DNA of 64,000 nucleotides from Labrys okinawensis (GTDB lineage Bacteria > Pseudomonadota > Alphaproteobacteria > Rhizobiales > Labraceae): positions 124,001 to 188,000 of the forward strand of contig NZ_PUEJ01000011.1 of assembly GCF_002982075.1 (NCBI RefSeq). Direction: 5' to 3'. Each line of letters starts with the position of its first letter. Within the stretch, counting starts at the first letter, position 1. Of this stretch, positions 16,237 through 24,604 are shown piece after piece. A model generated the notes under the pieces. That model had not been told where the DNA came from and did not search any database. It was given only the letters and a program-made list of their open reading frames with translations. Both the position numbers and the translations under genes were made by a program.

Positions 16237-17676
16237 ATGGCTGAACGCAAGATGCAGGCCCTGGTGAGCACCGGCGCTGGCGGCCTTGACGAGGTTCTGC
16301 GCGGCGGCCTTCCAGCCTCCAATTTGTATATTCTTCAAGGCGCGCCAGGATCGGGAAAGACCACCCTGGCGCTTCAATTCTTGCGCGCCGGCGTGGCAGC
16401 AGGCGACCGCTGCATCTATGTCAGCTTGTCGCAGACGAAGGCCGAACTCGAAGCAATCGCCTTGTCGCACGGCTGGACGCTGGATGGGATTCGCGTCGAG
16501 GAGTTGTCGGCCTCCGATGCGGTCAACGGCGCCACCGACCAGACGATCTTTCAAACGGCCGAGCTTCGCCTCGACGAGACCCGCAAGGCGATCGAGACCG
16601 CCATCGAGGAACACAAGCCGAGCCGGCTCGTTTATGATTCCCTCCTCGAGATCCGGCTGATCACGGGGGACACGCCGCGTTTTCGTCGCGAGTTGATTGC
16701 CTTCAAGGCATTTCTCGCCAAGCGCAACGTGGTGGCGCTCCTGCTCGATACGCAGGTTCCCGATGCCCAACATTCGGGCGAAGAGGTTGAAGGTATCGCG
16801 CATGGCGTGATCTGCCTGAACAAGTCGCTGGAAGAATATGGCGCCATCCGCCGCCGCGTCGAAGTGAGCAAGATGCGCGGCGTGCCTGTTGCCGACGGGT
16901 ATCACGACATGGCGATCCGCGAGGGCGAAGGCGTGGTCGTGTTCCCACGGATCCTACCGGGCGCAGCTGCCCAGACCGTCAAGCCGCAATTGATCAAGTC
17001 AGGCGTCGACGAACTTGATGCAATGTTCGGCGGAGGGCAGGAATCCGGCACGACGACCCTCGTCATCGGGCAGGCTGGCACTGGCAAGTCGACCATGGCG
17101 TCCCTTTACGCGACCGCTGCGCTCAAACGCGGGGAAAGCGTCGCCCTGTTTCTGTTCGAGGAGCGCATCGAGACTTTTTTCCGGCGCTCCGAAGGGCTGG
17201 GCATGGATCTGCGCCAGTTCCACGAAGACGGCCAACTCATCATCAGCGACTTCAATCCTAACGAGATCTCCCCGGGCGAATTCGGGCAGATCGTCCAACA
17301 AGCGGTGCGCGGTGAAAATGTGCGGGTCGTCGTGATCGACAGCTTCACTGGTTATCTCAACTCGCTCCCGCATCGCGACAAGGCGGTGCGCGATATCCAA
17401 TCATTGCTCAAATACCTGGCCCGCGCTGGCGTGCTGACAATCCTGATCGTCGCCCAGCATGGCTTGCTGGGGCAGGGCGTCGGCATCGATGTCGATGTGA
17501 GCTTCCTGGGGGACACCGTGCTCCTGCTGCGGATCATGGAGCATGATGGGCGCCTGCGGCGCAGCATCACGGTCGTGAAGAAGCGGCACGGCCCGCACGA
17601 TCTCGACGTGCGCGAGTTGTTCATCCAAAGCTCCGGCGTCATGGTGGTCCCCTATAACCCGCTTCCGGAGGCGTGA
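16237..17676 (+). CDS. KaiC-like RecA-type ATPase with two domains
   Basis: 479 residues from ATG 16237 (in-frame starts at 16087 and 16141 are possible). Two KaiC/RecA domains: CI with Walker A GAPGSGKT (35-42), ending in the KMRG motif (212-215), and CII with Walker A GQAGTGKST (278-286). At the catalytic Glu-Glu site CI has Ser65-Gln66, so its hydrolysis is probably lost, while CII keeps Glu308-Glu309. Aligning the VSFLGDT segment without gaps on KaiC puts Ser422 at the Ser431 phosphosite but Phe423 at Thr432. KaiA and KaiB are not in the window. The next genes, 7 bp and 30 bp on, encode a histidine kinase and a receiver protein, so this is probably a signalling ATPase, not a true clock. 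Confidence 0.9.
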   Translation: MAERKMQALVSTGAGGLDEVLRGGLPASNLYILQGAPGSGKTTLALQFLRAGVAAGDRCIYVSLSQTKAELEAIALSHGWTLDGIRVEELSASDAVNGATDQTIFQTAELRLDETRKAIETAIEEHKPSRLVYDSLLEIRLITGDTPRFRRELIAFKAFLAKRNVVALLLDTQVPDAQHSGEEVEGIAHGVICLNKSLEEYGAIRRRVEVSKMRGVPVADGYHDMAIREGEGVVVFPRILPGAAAQTVKPQLIKSGVDELDAMFGGGQESGTTTLVIGQAGTGKSTMASLYATAALKRGESVALFLFEERIETFFRRSEGLGMDLRQFHEDGQLIISDFNPNEISPGEFGQIVQQAVRGENVRVVVIDSFTGYLNSLPHRDKAVRDIQSLLKYLARAGVLTILIVAQHGLLGQGVGIDVDVSFLGDTVLLLRIMEHDGRLRRSITVVKKRHGPHDLDVRELFIQSSGVMVVPYNPLPEA

Positions 17677-17683
17677 GGCCGCC

Positions 17684-18712
17684 GTGTTGGGCGCCGACTC
17701 CTCTCTCGATTGGGTGCTGATCCTTGCGCCATATCGGCGGGATGCCGAGTATCTTGAGACGCTACTCAAGCAGCACGATGTGATCGTCCGGCGGGCCGAA
17801 GGCCCGCGAGAGGTCGCCAAACAACTCGCTGAGGAACCGGGCGTCGTTGTCGTCACGCATGAAGCCTTAAGTCCGGCGGCACTCGGCATCATCGCGGCGC
17901 ATGTCGCCGACCAGCCGAGTTGGTCCGAGATGCCGATCATCGTGCTTCTCGACAAGGCAGCCCCGCATGCGCGCATCCGCGCGGAACTTAACGCCAAATG
18001 GTCAGGTTCACGGCAGATCTTTTACCAACGCCCCGTGGCGACGCTGGAATTGCTGAGCGGCATACAATCGGCACTGCTGGCCAGGCTCCGGCAGCGCGAG
18101 GTCAGGGATCACATCGAGCGTGAGGTTGAGCTCCGCCGCGAACTTAATCACCGGGTGAAGAACATTCTCGCGAGCGTGACCGCGATCTTTGAAATGACGC
18201 GTCGCAGCGCGACGTCGTTCGACCAAATGACGAAGGATTTTTCCGGCAGGCTCGTTGCATTGTCGAAGGTTCATTCCGTCGTATTCGAGGCAGGCGGCGA
18301 AGCGGCCGACCTCACCGAGATTGTTGAACGGACCTGCTCGCCCTATCGCAATGACGGAGACGACCGCATTACATTCGCCGGGCCGCCCATCAAGATCAAG
18401 CGAGATGCAGGCATGACCCTTGCGTTGTGCTTTCACGAGCTTGCGACAAACGCGCTCAAATATGGCGCATTATCGCGTTCGGATGGCCGGGTCCGCCTGG
18501 AGTGGGCGTTATCGTCCGAAAGCAATTCGATCTTGACCTTAAGGTGGACCGAAAGCGGGGGGCCAACAGCCGCCGAGCCGTCAAAGCCCGGCTACGGGAT
18601 GCGCTTCATCCGCTCGGCTTTGCGAGGCCTGTTCGGCTCTCCGCCTCAGATCATTTTTGATCCGCGAGGGCTGCGTTGCATCGCGGCCGGACCTTTTTCT
18701 CGCGTTTGCTGA
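17684..18712 (+). CDS. HWE family histidine kinase with N-terminal receiver-like domain
   Basis: 342 residues. Residues 1-130 look like a degenerate receiver fold (VLILAPYRRDAEYLETLL, then MPIIVLLD). The phospho-acceptor is H156 in ELNHRVKN, the form typical of HWE/HisKA_2 kinases; the N-box is HELATNALKYGAL and the family WxE motif is LRWTESGGP. No membrane segment, so it is cytoplasmic. GTG 17684 starts 7 bp after the KaiC-like stop with GGAG upstream. Such kinases usually feed general stress or light responses in alphaproteobacteria; the direct partner is likely the receiver protein encoded next. Confidence 0.9.
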   Translation: MLGADSSLDWVLILAPYRRDAEYLETLLKQHDVIVRRAEGPREVAKQLAEEPGVVVVTHEALSPAALGIIAAHVADQPSWSEMPIIVLLDKAAPHARIRAELNAKWSGSRQIFYQRPVATLELLSGIQSALLARLRQREVRDHIEREVELRRELNHRVKNILASVTAIFEMTRRSATSFDQMTKDFSGRLVALSKVHSVVFEAGGEAADLTEIVERTCSPYRNDGDDRITFAGPPIKIKRDAGMTLALCFHELATNALKYGALSRSDGRVRLEWALSSESNSILTLRWTESGGPTAAEPSKPGYGMRFIRSALRGLFGSPPQIIFDPRGLRCIAAGPFSRVC

Positions 18713-18742
18713 AACGTCGAGGTCAGAAAACAGTTTAGGACG

Positions 18743-19120
18743 ATGGGCGCGCAGTCACCACAACTTCGTATCTTCTATCTGGAAGACAATCCGTTGATTG
18801 TGTTCCATGTCGAAACCATGATCGAGGACCTCGGATTTGTCTTTGCCGGCTCGGTCGGCAGCTTCGCCGACTTGGTATCGAGCTTCGATGCGTTCGAGAT
18901 GGACGCCGCCTTGGTCGATATCGATCTTGCCGACGGACGTACGGGCCCCAACGCTGCCGCCTGGCTGCACGAGCGCGGTATTCCCAGCATCTTCGTCACC
19001 GGCCAGGTCGGGCTCGCGGCCGAGTACCCGCTGCCCTCGCTCGGCGTGATCGCCAAACCGATTTCGGTCGAAGACCTCGCCGACAAGCTGGAGTTAATTC
19101 GCCGCCGCGCAAGCCGCTGA
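18743..19120 (+). CDS. Single-domain response regulator (receiver only)
   Basis: 125 residues forming one CheY-like receiver: acidic pair E14-D15 in YLEDN, phospho-acceptor D59 in ALVDIDL, the FVTG threonine and the lysine in IAKP. No output domain, so it acts by protein contact or as a phosphate sink. It starts 30 bp after the HWE kinase and completes a KaiC-like/HWE kinase/receiver operon. Confidence 0.9.
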   Translation: MGAQSPQLRIFYLEDNPLIVFHVETMIEDLGFVFAGSVGSFADLVSSFDAFEMDAALVDIDLADGRTGPNAAAWLHERGIPSIFVTGQVGLAAEYPLPSLGVIAKPISVEDLADKLELIRRRASR

Positions 19121-19509
19121 TGCCTGCCGACGACCGTCTCTCTGGCCGTACAGTATTGTCCGCCCCTCTGTGGGCGGTAATGCGCGGTGAGATCGCCATT
19201 TGGTCGCGCAAGGGACGGCGCAGTAAAGCACCTATTGCTTCGAAATTATTTTTGCCCAAAGAGCGGCGTAACGTCAGTTTTATGCCTGCCAGCCAGGCGA
19301 CTCACAATCCCTGTACCAAGTTCTGAAAATAAAAATTGACGGCACGATACAAAACCTATATCAAAGGCTATCGATCTTTTCTTGCTGAGCTTTGGTTACC
19401 GCGCGATTTGGCAACCGCGTTTTGAGCGAACCTCCCTTTAAAGCATCGTTATCATCATCTGCAGTGCTTGCGCGCTGCGGTCGTCTATCTTGCTAAGAAA
19501 GGGTTCTTC
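19121..19509 (+). promoter_or_regulatory. Intergenic region and long leader of the cold-shock gene
   Basis: No gene supported in 19121-19330. A plausible promoter is TTGACG (19336-19341) with ATATCA (19358-19363) 16 bp on. That would give a 5' leader of about 140 nt before the cold-shock start at 19510. Long structured leaders that control translation are usual for csp genes; the fold was not computed. Confidence 0.45.
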
Positions 19510-19719
19510 GTGACCACTGGCACAGTTAAATGGTTCAATTCCACCAAGGGCTTCGGTTTCATTCAGCCTGATGATGGTGGCCCGGACGCGTTCGTCCACA
19601 TCTCGGCCGTCGAACGCGCCGGCATGCGCCAAATCGTCGAAGGCCAGAAGCTGGCCTATGACCTCGAGCGCGACAACAAGTCGGGCAAGATGTCGGCCTG
19701 CAACCTGCAGGCAGCCTGA
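19510..19719 (+). CDS. cspA: Cold-shock domain protein (CspA family)
   Basis: 69 residues, one cold-shock domain that binds single-stranded RNA/DNA and melts RNA structure. RNP1 is KGFGFI and RNP2 is DAFVHIS; the start GTVKWFN is canonical. GTG 19510 is preferred over an upstream ATG at 19468 because GTG-Thr-Thr-Gly gives the standard N-terminus and AAAGGG lies just before it. Preceded by a long leader and followed by a strong terminator, so it is a single-gene unit. Confidence 0.95.
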   Translation: MTTGTVKWFNSTKGFGFIQPDDGGPDAFVHISAVERAGMRQIVEGQKLAYDLERDNKSGKMSACNLQAA

Positions 19720-19786
19720 TAAATCCGGGATCTGCTTTCCCTTGACCACGGATGTACTGGCACTGCCGAAAGCATGAGACCGAGCG

Positions 19787-19816
19787 AGGTCAGGCAATTT
19801 GCCTGACCTTTTTTGT
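19787..19816 (+). terminator. Rho-independent terminator after the cold-shock gene
   Basis: GGTCAGGC-AATTT-GCCTGACC followed by TTTTTT: an 8-bp perfect stem, short loop and U-run, 68 bp after the cold-shock stop. It reads correctly on the plus strand. Confidence 0.92.
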
Positions 19817-19854
19817 TGCAGCTCACCCGCTGAGCGCCCTTTACGAGGAAAGCC

Positions 19855-20415
19855 ATGACCGAGAGCTACAGCAAACCGCGTCAGCAGGCCGAGATCGCTT
19901 TCGGAAAGACGCAGTCGCAGTCCGTCGCGCGTAAACGCGCCTTCGAAGAACTGAACTCGATCGTGGTCGCACGCGACGAAAAAACCTCAAGGCTGCGCGA
20001 GGCTCGTCTCGCCCGACTGGTGCAGGACGGCGTTACGCTGGCAGTCAAGCCCGCGTCGAGAAGGCGCTGCAAGGCCTTGCGGCTCTGGAGCCGGCCGATG
20101 CCGATGCCGGCGCCGTCGCGACCACGATCGCCGACATCGTCAACGCGCCCTTCGGCAAGCGTCCCTACCGCGTCTTCATCGATCCGTCGCAGGACGGCGC
20201 CGAGGAGGTGTTCCGCGTCGGCGACCGCATGCGCCGTGAGATGTTCCAGAACATCGGCCTCAAGGATCTGCTCAGTCCTCGCATCAACGCCTGAACGCCC
20301 GGGCGCATTCGCTGTTGCGCTCCGATGGGCGCGACGGCGAACCGATCGGCAATCTCCTAGCGAGCGAAGAACGATCTCAAGCAAAAAACCCGCGGGTGGG
20401 TGCGTGAGCGATTAG
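19855..20415 (+). CDS. Small conserved hypothetical protein with an aberrant C-terminal run-on
   Basis: The first 58 or so residues (MTESYSKPRQQAEIAFGKTQ, then a helix RDEKTSRLREARLARL) resemble a short protein of about 70-75 residues common in Rhizobiales, of unknown function. After about codon 60 the frame enters DNA that, in another frame, encodes the end of a short-chain dehydrogenase (20055-20294), so the rest of this 186-residue ORF is not natural. The original stop seems to have been lost where the two fragments joined, near 20030-20050. Confidence 0.5.
   Translation: MTESYSKPRQQAEIAFGKTQSQSVARKRAFEELNSIVVARDEKTSRLREARLARLVQDGVTLAVKPASRRRCKALRLWSRPMPMPAPSRPRSPTSSTRPSASVPTASSSIRRRTAPRRCSASATACAVRCSRTSASRICSVLASTPERPGAFAVALRWARRRTDRQSPSERRTISSKKPAGGCVSD
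20055..20294 (+). pseudogene. C-terminal fragment of a short-chain dehydrogenase
   Basis: In the frame starting at 20055, 79 codons before a TGA at 20292-20294 encode VEKALQGLAALEP, then TIADIVNAPFGKRPYRVFID and VGDRMRREMFQNIGLKDLLSP. This is the typical tail of NAD(P)-dependent short-chain dehydrogenases. The Rossmann fold and the catalytic Tyr-x-x-x-Lys are absent and there is no start. It is a decayed remnant joined to the end of the preceding small gene. Confidence 0.75.
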
Positions 20416-20653
20416 GATGCCATGGCTTGCAAAAGAGACATCGTCGCCACACCGGCAGAACACCGTTCCGCACAGACCATGGGCTTAGCTGGTTTGCTTT
20501 GCGTCCCGTTCCGGTCGTTCGGGCTCGACCGGCTTACCCCGCAAACCCGCCGTTCGTTCAGCGATAGGGCAACGGCTGCCGCTGGAGGCTCTCGTCCGAC
20601 CGCTTTGCCCCAGGCCGCGGTCGCGAGCGGGCAGTTACTGCGTGCGCTGCGTC
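20295..20653. other. Intergenic stretch without a recognised gene
   Basis: 359 bp between the dehydrogenase fragment and the end of the LysR gene. Several short frames exist but none has a ribosome site or a familiar motif. No strong hairpin or repeat was seen. Confidence 0.4.
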
Positions 20654-21544
20654 TCAAGACCGGGACACGCCCGCGAGAAGGGCTTGGTAATCAGCCAGCC
20701 TGCGGGACATGAATTCCGTGAACAGCCGGACGCGCTTCGTCTTGCGCGTCTCCCCCTGCGTGAGAAGCCAGATGGTCCCGTATTGATGCAGCGCCGTACC
20801 AGGTACTCTCACAAGCTGCGGATCGGCATCTCCGATGAAGCACGGCAGGGTCGTGATCCCCAGCCCCTGCCGGACTGCGGCAAGCTGCCCCTCGCCATCG
20901 GTGACCCTAAACAAAATCTCGGCAGTCTGAATGTCACCTGCGCTGGCCCAGCTCGGGATGCCGTGCATGCTGATTACGATCCACCGAAGCGAATCAAGCG
21001 TATCTTCACGCCATTCGGTTAGACGATCGCGGGAAATGTAGACGCCGCCGAAAATGTCCGGTCCCTTAAGGCCGTGGAGATTGGGCGGAAGCGTCTGGCG
21101 ATCGTAGACGACGCGGATCGCGACATCGGCCTCCCGATTGGTGAGATTGGCCAGTTCGCCGGACGACAGGATCTCCATCTCGATATCCGGATGACGACGC
21201 GCGAATACGGCAAAGTCGGGCATCAGCAAGTGTGCGGCAAGGTTCGGAGCCAGAGTGACCCTCAGGCGCCCACGCACCGTTTGGTCACGCCCGAACACCC
21301 GCGTCTCCAGCAAATGGGATGACGCTTCCATCTGATCGGCCAGTTCGAGGACTTCTTCGCCGGCAGCCGTAAGCCGGTAGCCGGAGGGCAGCTTTTCGAA
21401 CATCCGAGCGTCAAGCTGCCCCTCGAGCTGGGCAACGCGTCGCAACACGGTCGAATGATTCACGCCAAGCCGCGTCGCGGCGGCACGCACCGAACCGCTG
21501 CGGGCGACAGCAAGAAAGTAACGGACGTCGTCCCAATCGATCAT
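20654..21544 (-). CDS. LysR family transcriptional regulator
   Basis: 296 residues from ATG 21544. The N-terminal winged helix starts MIDWDDVRYFLAVARSGS and continues AAATRLGVNHSTVLRRVAQL; the effector domain follows from about residue 90. An in-frame ATG 18 bp upstream (21562) is also possible. It is divergent from the short-chain dehydrogenase at 21732, with 187 bp between, the usual arrangement for a LysR protein and its target. The ligand is unknown. Confidence 0.92.
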   Translation of the reverse strand: MIDWDDVRYFLAVARSGSVRAAATRLGVNHSTVLRRVAQLEGQLDARMFEKLPSGYRLTAAGEEVLELADQMEASSHLLETRVFGRDQTVRGRLRVTLAPNLAAHLLMPDFAVFARRHPDIEMEILSSGELANLTNREADVAIRVVYDRQTLPPNLHGLKGPDIFGGVYISRDRLTEWREDTLDSLRWIVISMHGIPSWASAGDIQTAEILFRVTDGEGQLAAVRQGLGITTLPCFIGDADPQLVRVPGTALHQYGTIWLLTQGETRKTKRVRLFTEFMSRRLADYQALLAGVSRS

Positions 21545-21731
21545 GGTGCATTCTTGCGCCATGCAAGGCACCTTTCCAGCACCGATGTTCGTTTTTCGCG
21601 CTTACTCACTGGATCGATTTCGCACCACGGACGTGCGGATTTCCGCACTCAACGGCCGGCGCTTGCGGACCCATCTCCCAATCCTCCGGGGCATGCCCCG
21701 CACGATCAGACATCGTATTTGAGGAACAGTC

Positions 21732-22466
21732 ATGAGAAAGCTCGACGGTAAGGTTGCAGTCATCACGGGGGGTGCGACCGGCATCGGCTACGCCGCGGCA
21801 AAGCGCTTCCTCGATGAGGGGGCCTTCGTCTTCATCTTCGGCCGGCGGCAGGATGCGCTCGACACGGCCCTTGCCAGCCTCGGCCCCAGTGCCCGCGCAA
21901 TAAAGGGTTCGGTCTCCAACGAGGCTGATCTCGACCGGCTCTACGCGGTGGTGAAGGCCGAGCGCGGAACTCTCGATATCGTCTTCGCCAATGCCGGGGC
22001 TGGAAGTCCGCTTCCGCTCGGCGCGATCACCCCCGAGCATATTGACGAAACTTTCGACACCAATGTGAAGGGCACGATCTTCACGGTGCAGAAGGCGCTG
22101 CCGCTCATGGGGCCGGGCGGTTCGATCATCCTCACTGGTTCGAGCGCCGGCACAACCGGGGCGCCCGGTTTCACCGCCTACAGCGCGAGCAAAGCCGCGG
22201 TGCGCAATCTCGCCCGGACCTGGGCCGAGGACCTGAAGGGTACCGGCATCCGGGTGAACGTGCTCTCGCCCGGGGCGACGGCGACCGAACTCGCCAAGGA
22301 AGCACTGGGAGAGGAAGGTCAGGCGGTATTCGCCTCGATGACCCCGCTCCAGCGCATGGCCGACCCCGCCGAGATCGGTGCCGTGGCCGCTTTCCTCGCA
22401 TCCTCGGACAGCAGCTTCATGACGGCGAGCGAAGTCGCGGTCGACGGCGGCCTGGCGCAACTCTGA
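21732..22466 (+). CDS. Short-chain dehydrogenase/reductase
   Basis: 244 residues of the classical SDR type. NAD(P) site TGGATGIG near residue 15, the NAG motif in FANAGAGSP, catalytic Ser in TGSSAG and the YSASK active-site Tyr/Lys. It lacks the acidic residue usual for NAD preference, and GRR after the second strand suggests NADP. Probably controlled by the divergent LysR regulator, and followed 22 bp later by an NADPH-binding oxidoreductase in the same operon. Substrate unknown. Confidence 0.92.
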   Translation: MRKLDGKVAVITGGATGIGYAAAKRFLDEGAFVFIFGRRQDALDTALASLGPSARAIKGSVSNEADLDRLYAVVKAERGTLDIVFANAGAGSPLPLGAITPEHIDETFDTNVKGTIFTVQKALPLMGPGGSIILTGSSAGTTGAPGFTAYSASKAAVRNLARTWAEDLKGTGIRVNVLSPGATATELAKEALGEEGQAVFASMTPLQRMADPAEIGAVAAFLASSDSSFMTASEVAVDGGLAQL

Positions 22467-22488
22467 CCTTGATCGAAGGAGAACAGAC

Positions 22489-23091
22489 ATGACCTACGCG
22501 ATCATCGGTTTCGGCGAAGTTGGCCAGGCACTGGCCAAGGCATTCGCCCGCAAGGGCATCGAAGTAGCCGTGGCTACCACCCGCGATCCGGAAAGCTTCG
22601 CATTCGCTGCGGCAGCGATCGGGCCCGGAGTCATTCCCAAGACGCTCGCCGAGGCTGTAAAGGCGGATGTCGTCTTCCTGGCGGTGCGCTTCCAGTCGCA
22701 CCCGAATGTGGCGAAGGCGCTGCCCAGCTGGGAGGGCAAGATCATCGTCGATGTGACCAACGCCTATGGCGTGCCTGACGAGGAGCTGGGCGGACAGCCT
22801 TCCGCGAGGATCGTCGCCGACGCCTTCGCCGGCGCGAAGCTGGTCAAGGGCTTCAATCATCTGGCCGCCCCCATTCTGGCGGAGGCTCCAGCCTCGCATG
22901 GCGGTCGGCGAGTCGTGTTTCTGGCGAGCGACGATGACGGCGCGGCTGCCGAGATCGGCGGGCTGGCGGACAAGCTCGGCTTCGCACCCATTCAACTCGG
23001 CAGGCTTGCCGAAGGCGGATTGCTTGTGCAGGGCCATGGCAATATCTGGGGTCGGCTTATCTTCAAGGACCTCGTCAAGTTCGACCGTTGA
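22489..23091 (+). CDS. NADPH-dependent F420 reductase-like / NAD(P)-binding oxidoreductase
   Basis: 200 residues with an N-terminal Rossmann motif YAIIGFGEVGQALAKAF and VATTRDP after strand 2, as in the F420-dependent NADP reductase-like family (NADP_Rdtase domain). Later segments ADVVFLAVRF, IIVDVTNAYG and VKGFNHLAAPIL are conserved in that family. It follows the SDR gene with a good site (AAGGAG). Many members in bacteria lacking F420 act on other substrates, so the name does not imply F420 use here. Confidence 0.85.
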   Translation: MTYAIIGFGEVGQALAKAFARKGIEVAVATTRDPESFAFAAAAIGPGVIPKTLAEAVKADVVFLAVRFQSHPNVAKALPSWEGKIIVDVTNAYGVPDEELGGQPSARIVADAFAGAKLVKGFNHLAAPILAEAPASHGGRRVVFLASDDDGAAAEIGGLADKLGFAPIQLGRLAEGGLLVQGHGNIWGRLIFKDLVKFDR

Positions 23092-23305
23092 TTTTAAAGC
23101 GAAGGCGAATGGGGCGTGAGCGCCATTCGCCTCAATGCCGGGAGTTGGGGTAGAGGCCCTCGGCGTCACTCATGTGGAGCGGGTTCTCCCTGTGGACGAA
23201 GAACCGGAATCTAGTATTCGCCGGTACCCGTCAGATCCAGCGCGGCCGTGCTGCTAATCTTATGAGCGCCGGCCGCTGGTCCATTTCGTCACCATTCGGC
23301 TGGCT

Positions 23306-23506
23306 TCAGGGACCGCCTGCCATGGACCCCACGACCACCATGACGACCGCATCCACGTCGACTTCACCATCGACGATGGTCGTGTCGCCATCCCGCCGAA
23401 CCTTCAGCTTCGACGGGTTTTCGGCAGCCTGCCTTTCGAGTTCCTCGATCACTGCCGTGACCGCCTTGGCCTCGAGTGGTCGCTCGTTCATGTTCTCCGC
23501 ATTCAT
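23306..23506 (-). CDS. Small hypothetical protein (66 aa)
   Basis: Not recognised. ATG 23506 has a GGAG site 5 bp upstream. The product is acidic: a helix AVTAVIEELERQAAENP, then a beta segment KLKVRRDGDTTIVDGEVDVDAVVMVVVG and a Gly-Pro end. The regular charge and hydrophobic pattern looks like a folded small protein rather than a shadow frame. No operon partner is evident. Confidence 0.55.
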   Translation of the reverse strand: MNAENMNERPLEAKAVTAVIEELERQAAENPSKLKVRRDGDTTIVDGEVDVDAVVMVVVGSMAGGP

Positions 23507-23939
23507 CTCCAGAGAACCTCGTTTCTTCGCTGGTCATGGGTCTGCATGCACGATTGGAGACCTTCCCTGCCCAGAGAGCCGAGCAGGAAAATACCCGCCG
23601 ACTGAGCAACCGCCGGCGGGCAAGTCGGTCGGATGTATGGGTCCAACAAATGGCGTCAGCGCCTGTTCCCGCCACTGGCGTTTTCTCCTGGGTCTTGGCC
23701 CAGAAATTTCAATGCTGCTGAGCAGAGACGAGGAACAAAGGGTCTACATTGGTGTTCGGACGCCCGAAGCATTCCGAACTGAACGACGCCGGCGGGTCGA
23801 GTGGCGTCCCATGCCCGAGCCGTAACGGCGGGCATGGCAACAGGGTCGAGGAGTAGCGGAAGTCGCCGAGCGCTTCCCCTCGACGGTCCCGGCGCTCAGC
23901 ATCGCTGCTTGCGCCATCACCAAGCCAATGGAGGTTTCC
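23507..23939. other. Intergenic stretch without a recognised gene
   Basis: 433 bp between two small hypothetical genes on opposite strands. Open frames here are of shadow quality. No terminator with a U-run, repeat or promoter pair stands out. Confidence 0.4.
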
Positions 23940-24368
23940 ATGCTGCATCAAAGTCTGGACGAACTCCGGCTCAAGGCCGACATCGTACCGCTTCAGGCCG
24001 AGCGCAAAGCGCTGACGCGCGCCGAACGACGGGAGCGCTGGGCCTTGCTCCTGGACAGGCATGACGCTCCGCTTGTGCCCTTCCTGCGTATTGAAACCTA
24101 TTCGAAAGTGGCGCGGGGCGCCTTGCGCGTTGACCAAGGTCCCGTCGCTCTCGCCTATGATGACGCGGTCCTGCGTGCCGACGGCCTGGCCGGCGACACA
24201 TTCGGCGATGCTTGCAATTATTTCGAGCTCAGCCAGGGGCTGGCCCATCGTCTGCTGTGCGACTGCCATTATCGTGGTACGATGACGGGACCAAAGGTCG
24301 CTGCCAGGCTGCGCGCGGCTGAGAATGGGATCTTCCGACATGTCCTGAACTGGGTTTTCCGGCAGTAA
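23940..24368 (+). CDS. Conserved-looking hypothetical protein (142 aa)
   Basis: No family recognised. ATG 23940 has GGAGG at the right distance. The sequence shows an N-terminal helix with LKADIVPLQAERKALTRAER, then GALRVDQGPVALAYDDAVLRADG and a cysteine/histidine patch FELSQGLAHRLLCDCHY. A longer frame on the other strand (23709-24590) has no site and biased composition and was rejected in favour of this one. It is not clearly linked to the kinase genes that follow on the opposite strand. Confidence 0.6.
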   Translation: MLHQSLDELRLKADIVPLQAERKALTRAERRERWALLLDRHDAPLVPFLRIETYSKVARGALRVDQGPVALAYDDAVLRADGLAGDTFGDACNYFELSQGLAHRLLCDCHYRGTMTGPKVAARLRAAENGIFRHVLNWVFRQ

Positions 24369-24604
24369 TCGGAAAACGCACGACATCGCGGCCGACACAT
24401 ATGCGGCTTGGAAGCAAGACGGCCTCCGAGATGTCCCGGCGGTCGTCCGCGGCCGCAGTCGATCATATTCCGGCGCAAGTGCTGCCGAGACCGATAATCG
24501 GAGCTTTCCCGAGGGCTCGCCGAAGGACCCCGAGGGTCCGCAGGGGCTCGTGGTCTTCTTGGCCTTTGTTGGCTTCGATGCCGTTTCCACGGCGCCTCAG
24601 GAGG

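Noticed and set aside
16237..17676. Complete circadian Kai system
   Set aside because: Only a KaiC-like protein is present; KaiA and KaiB are absent from the window and one phosphosite and the CI glutamates are missing, so a clock is not supported.
23709..24590. 293-residue minus-strand ORF
   Set aside because: No ribosome site, low-complexity Ser/Arg/Pro start; the plus-strand frame at 23940-24368 has GGAGG and better composition.
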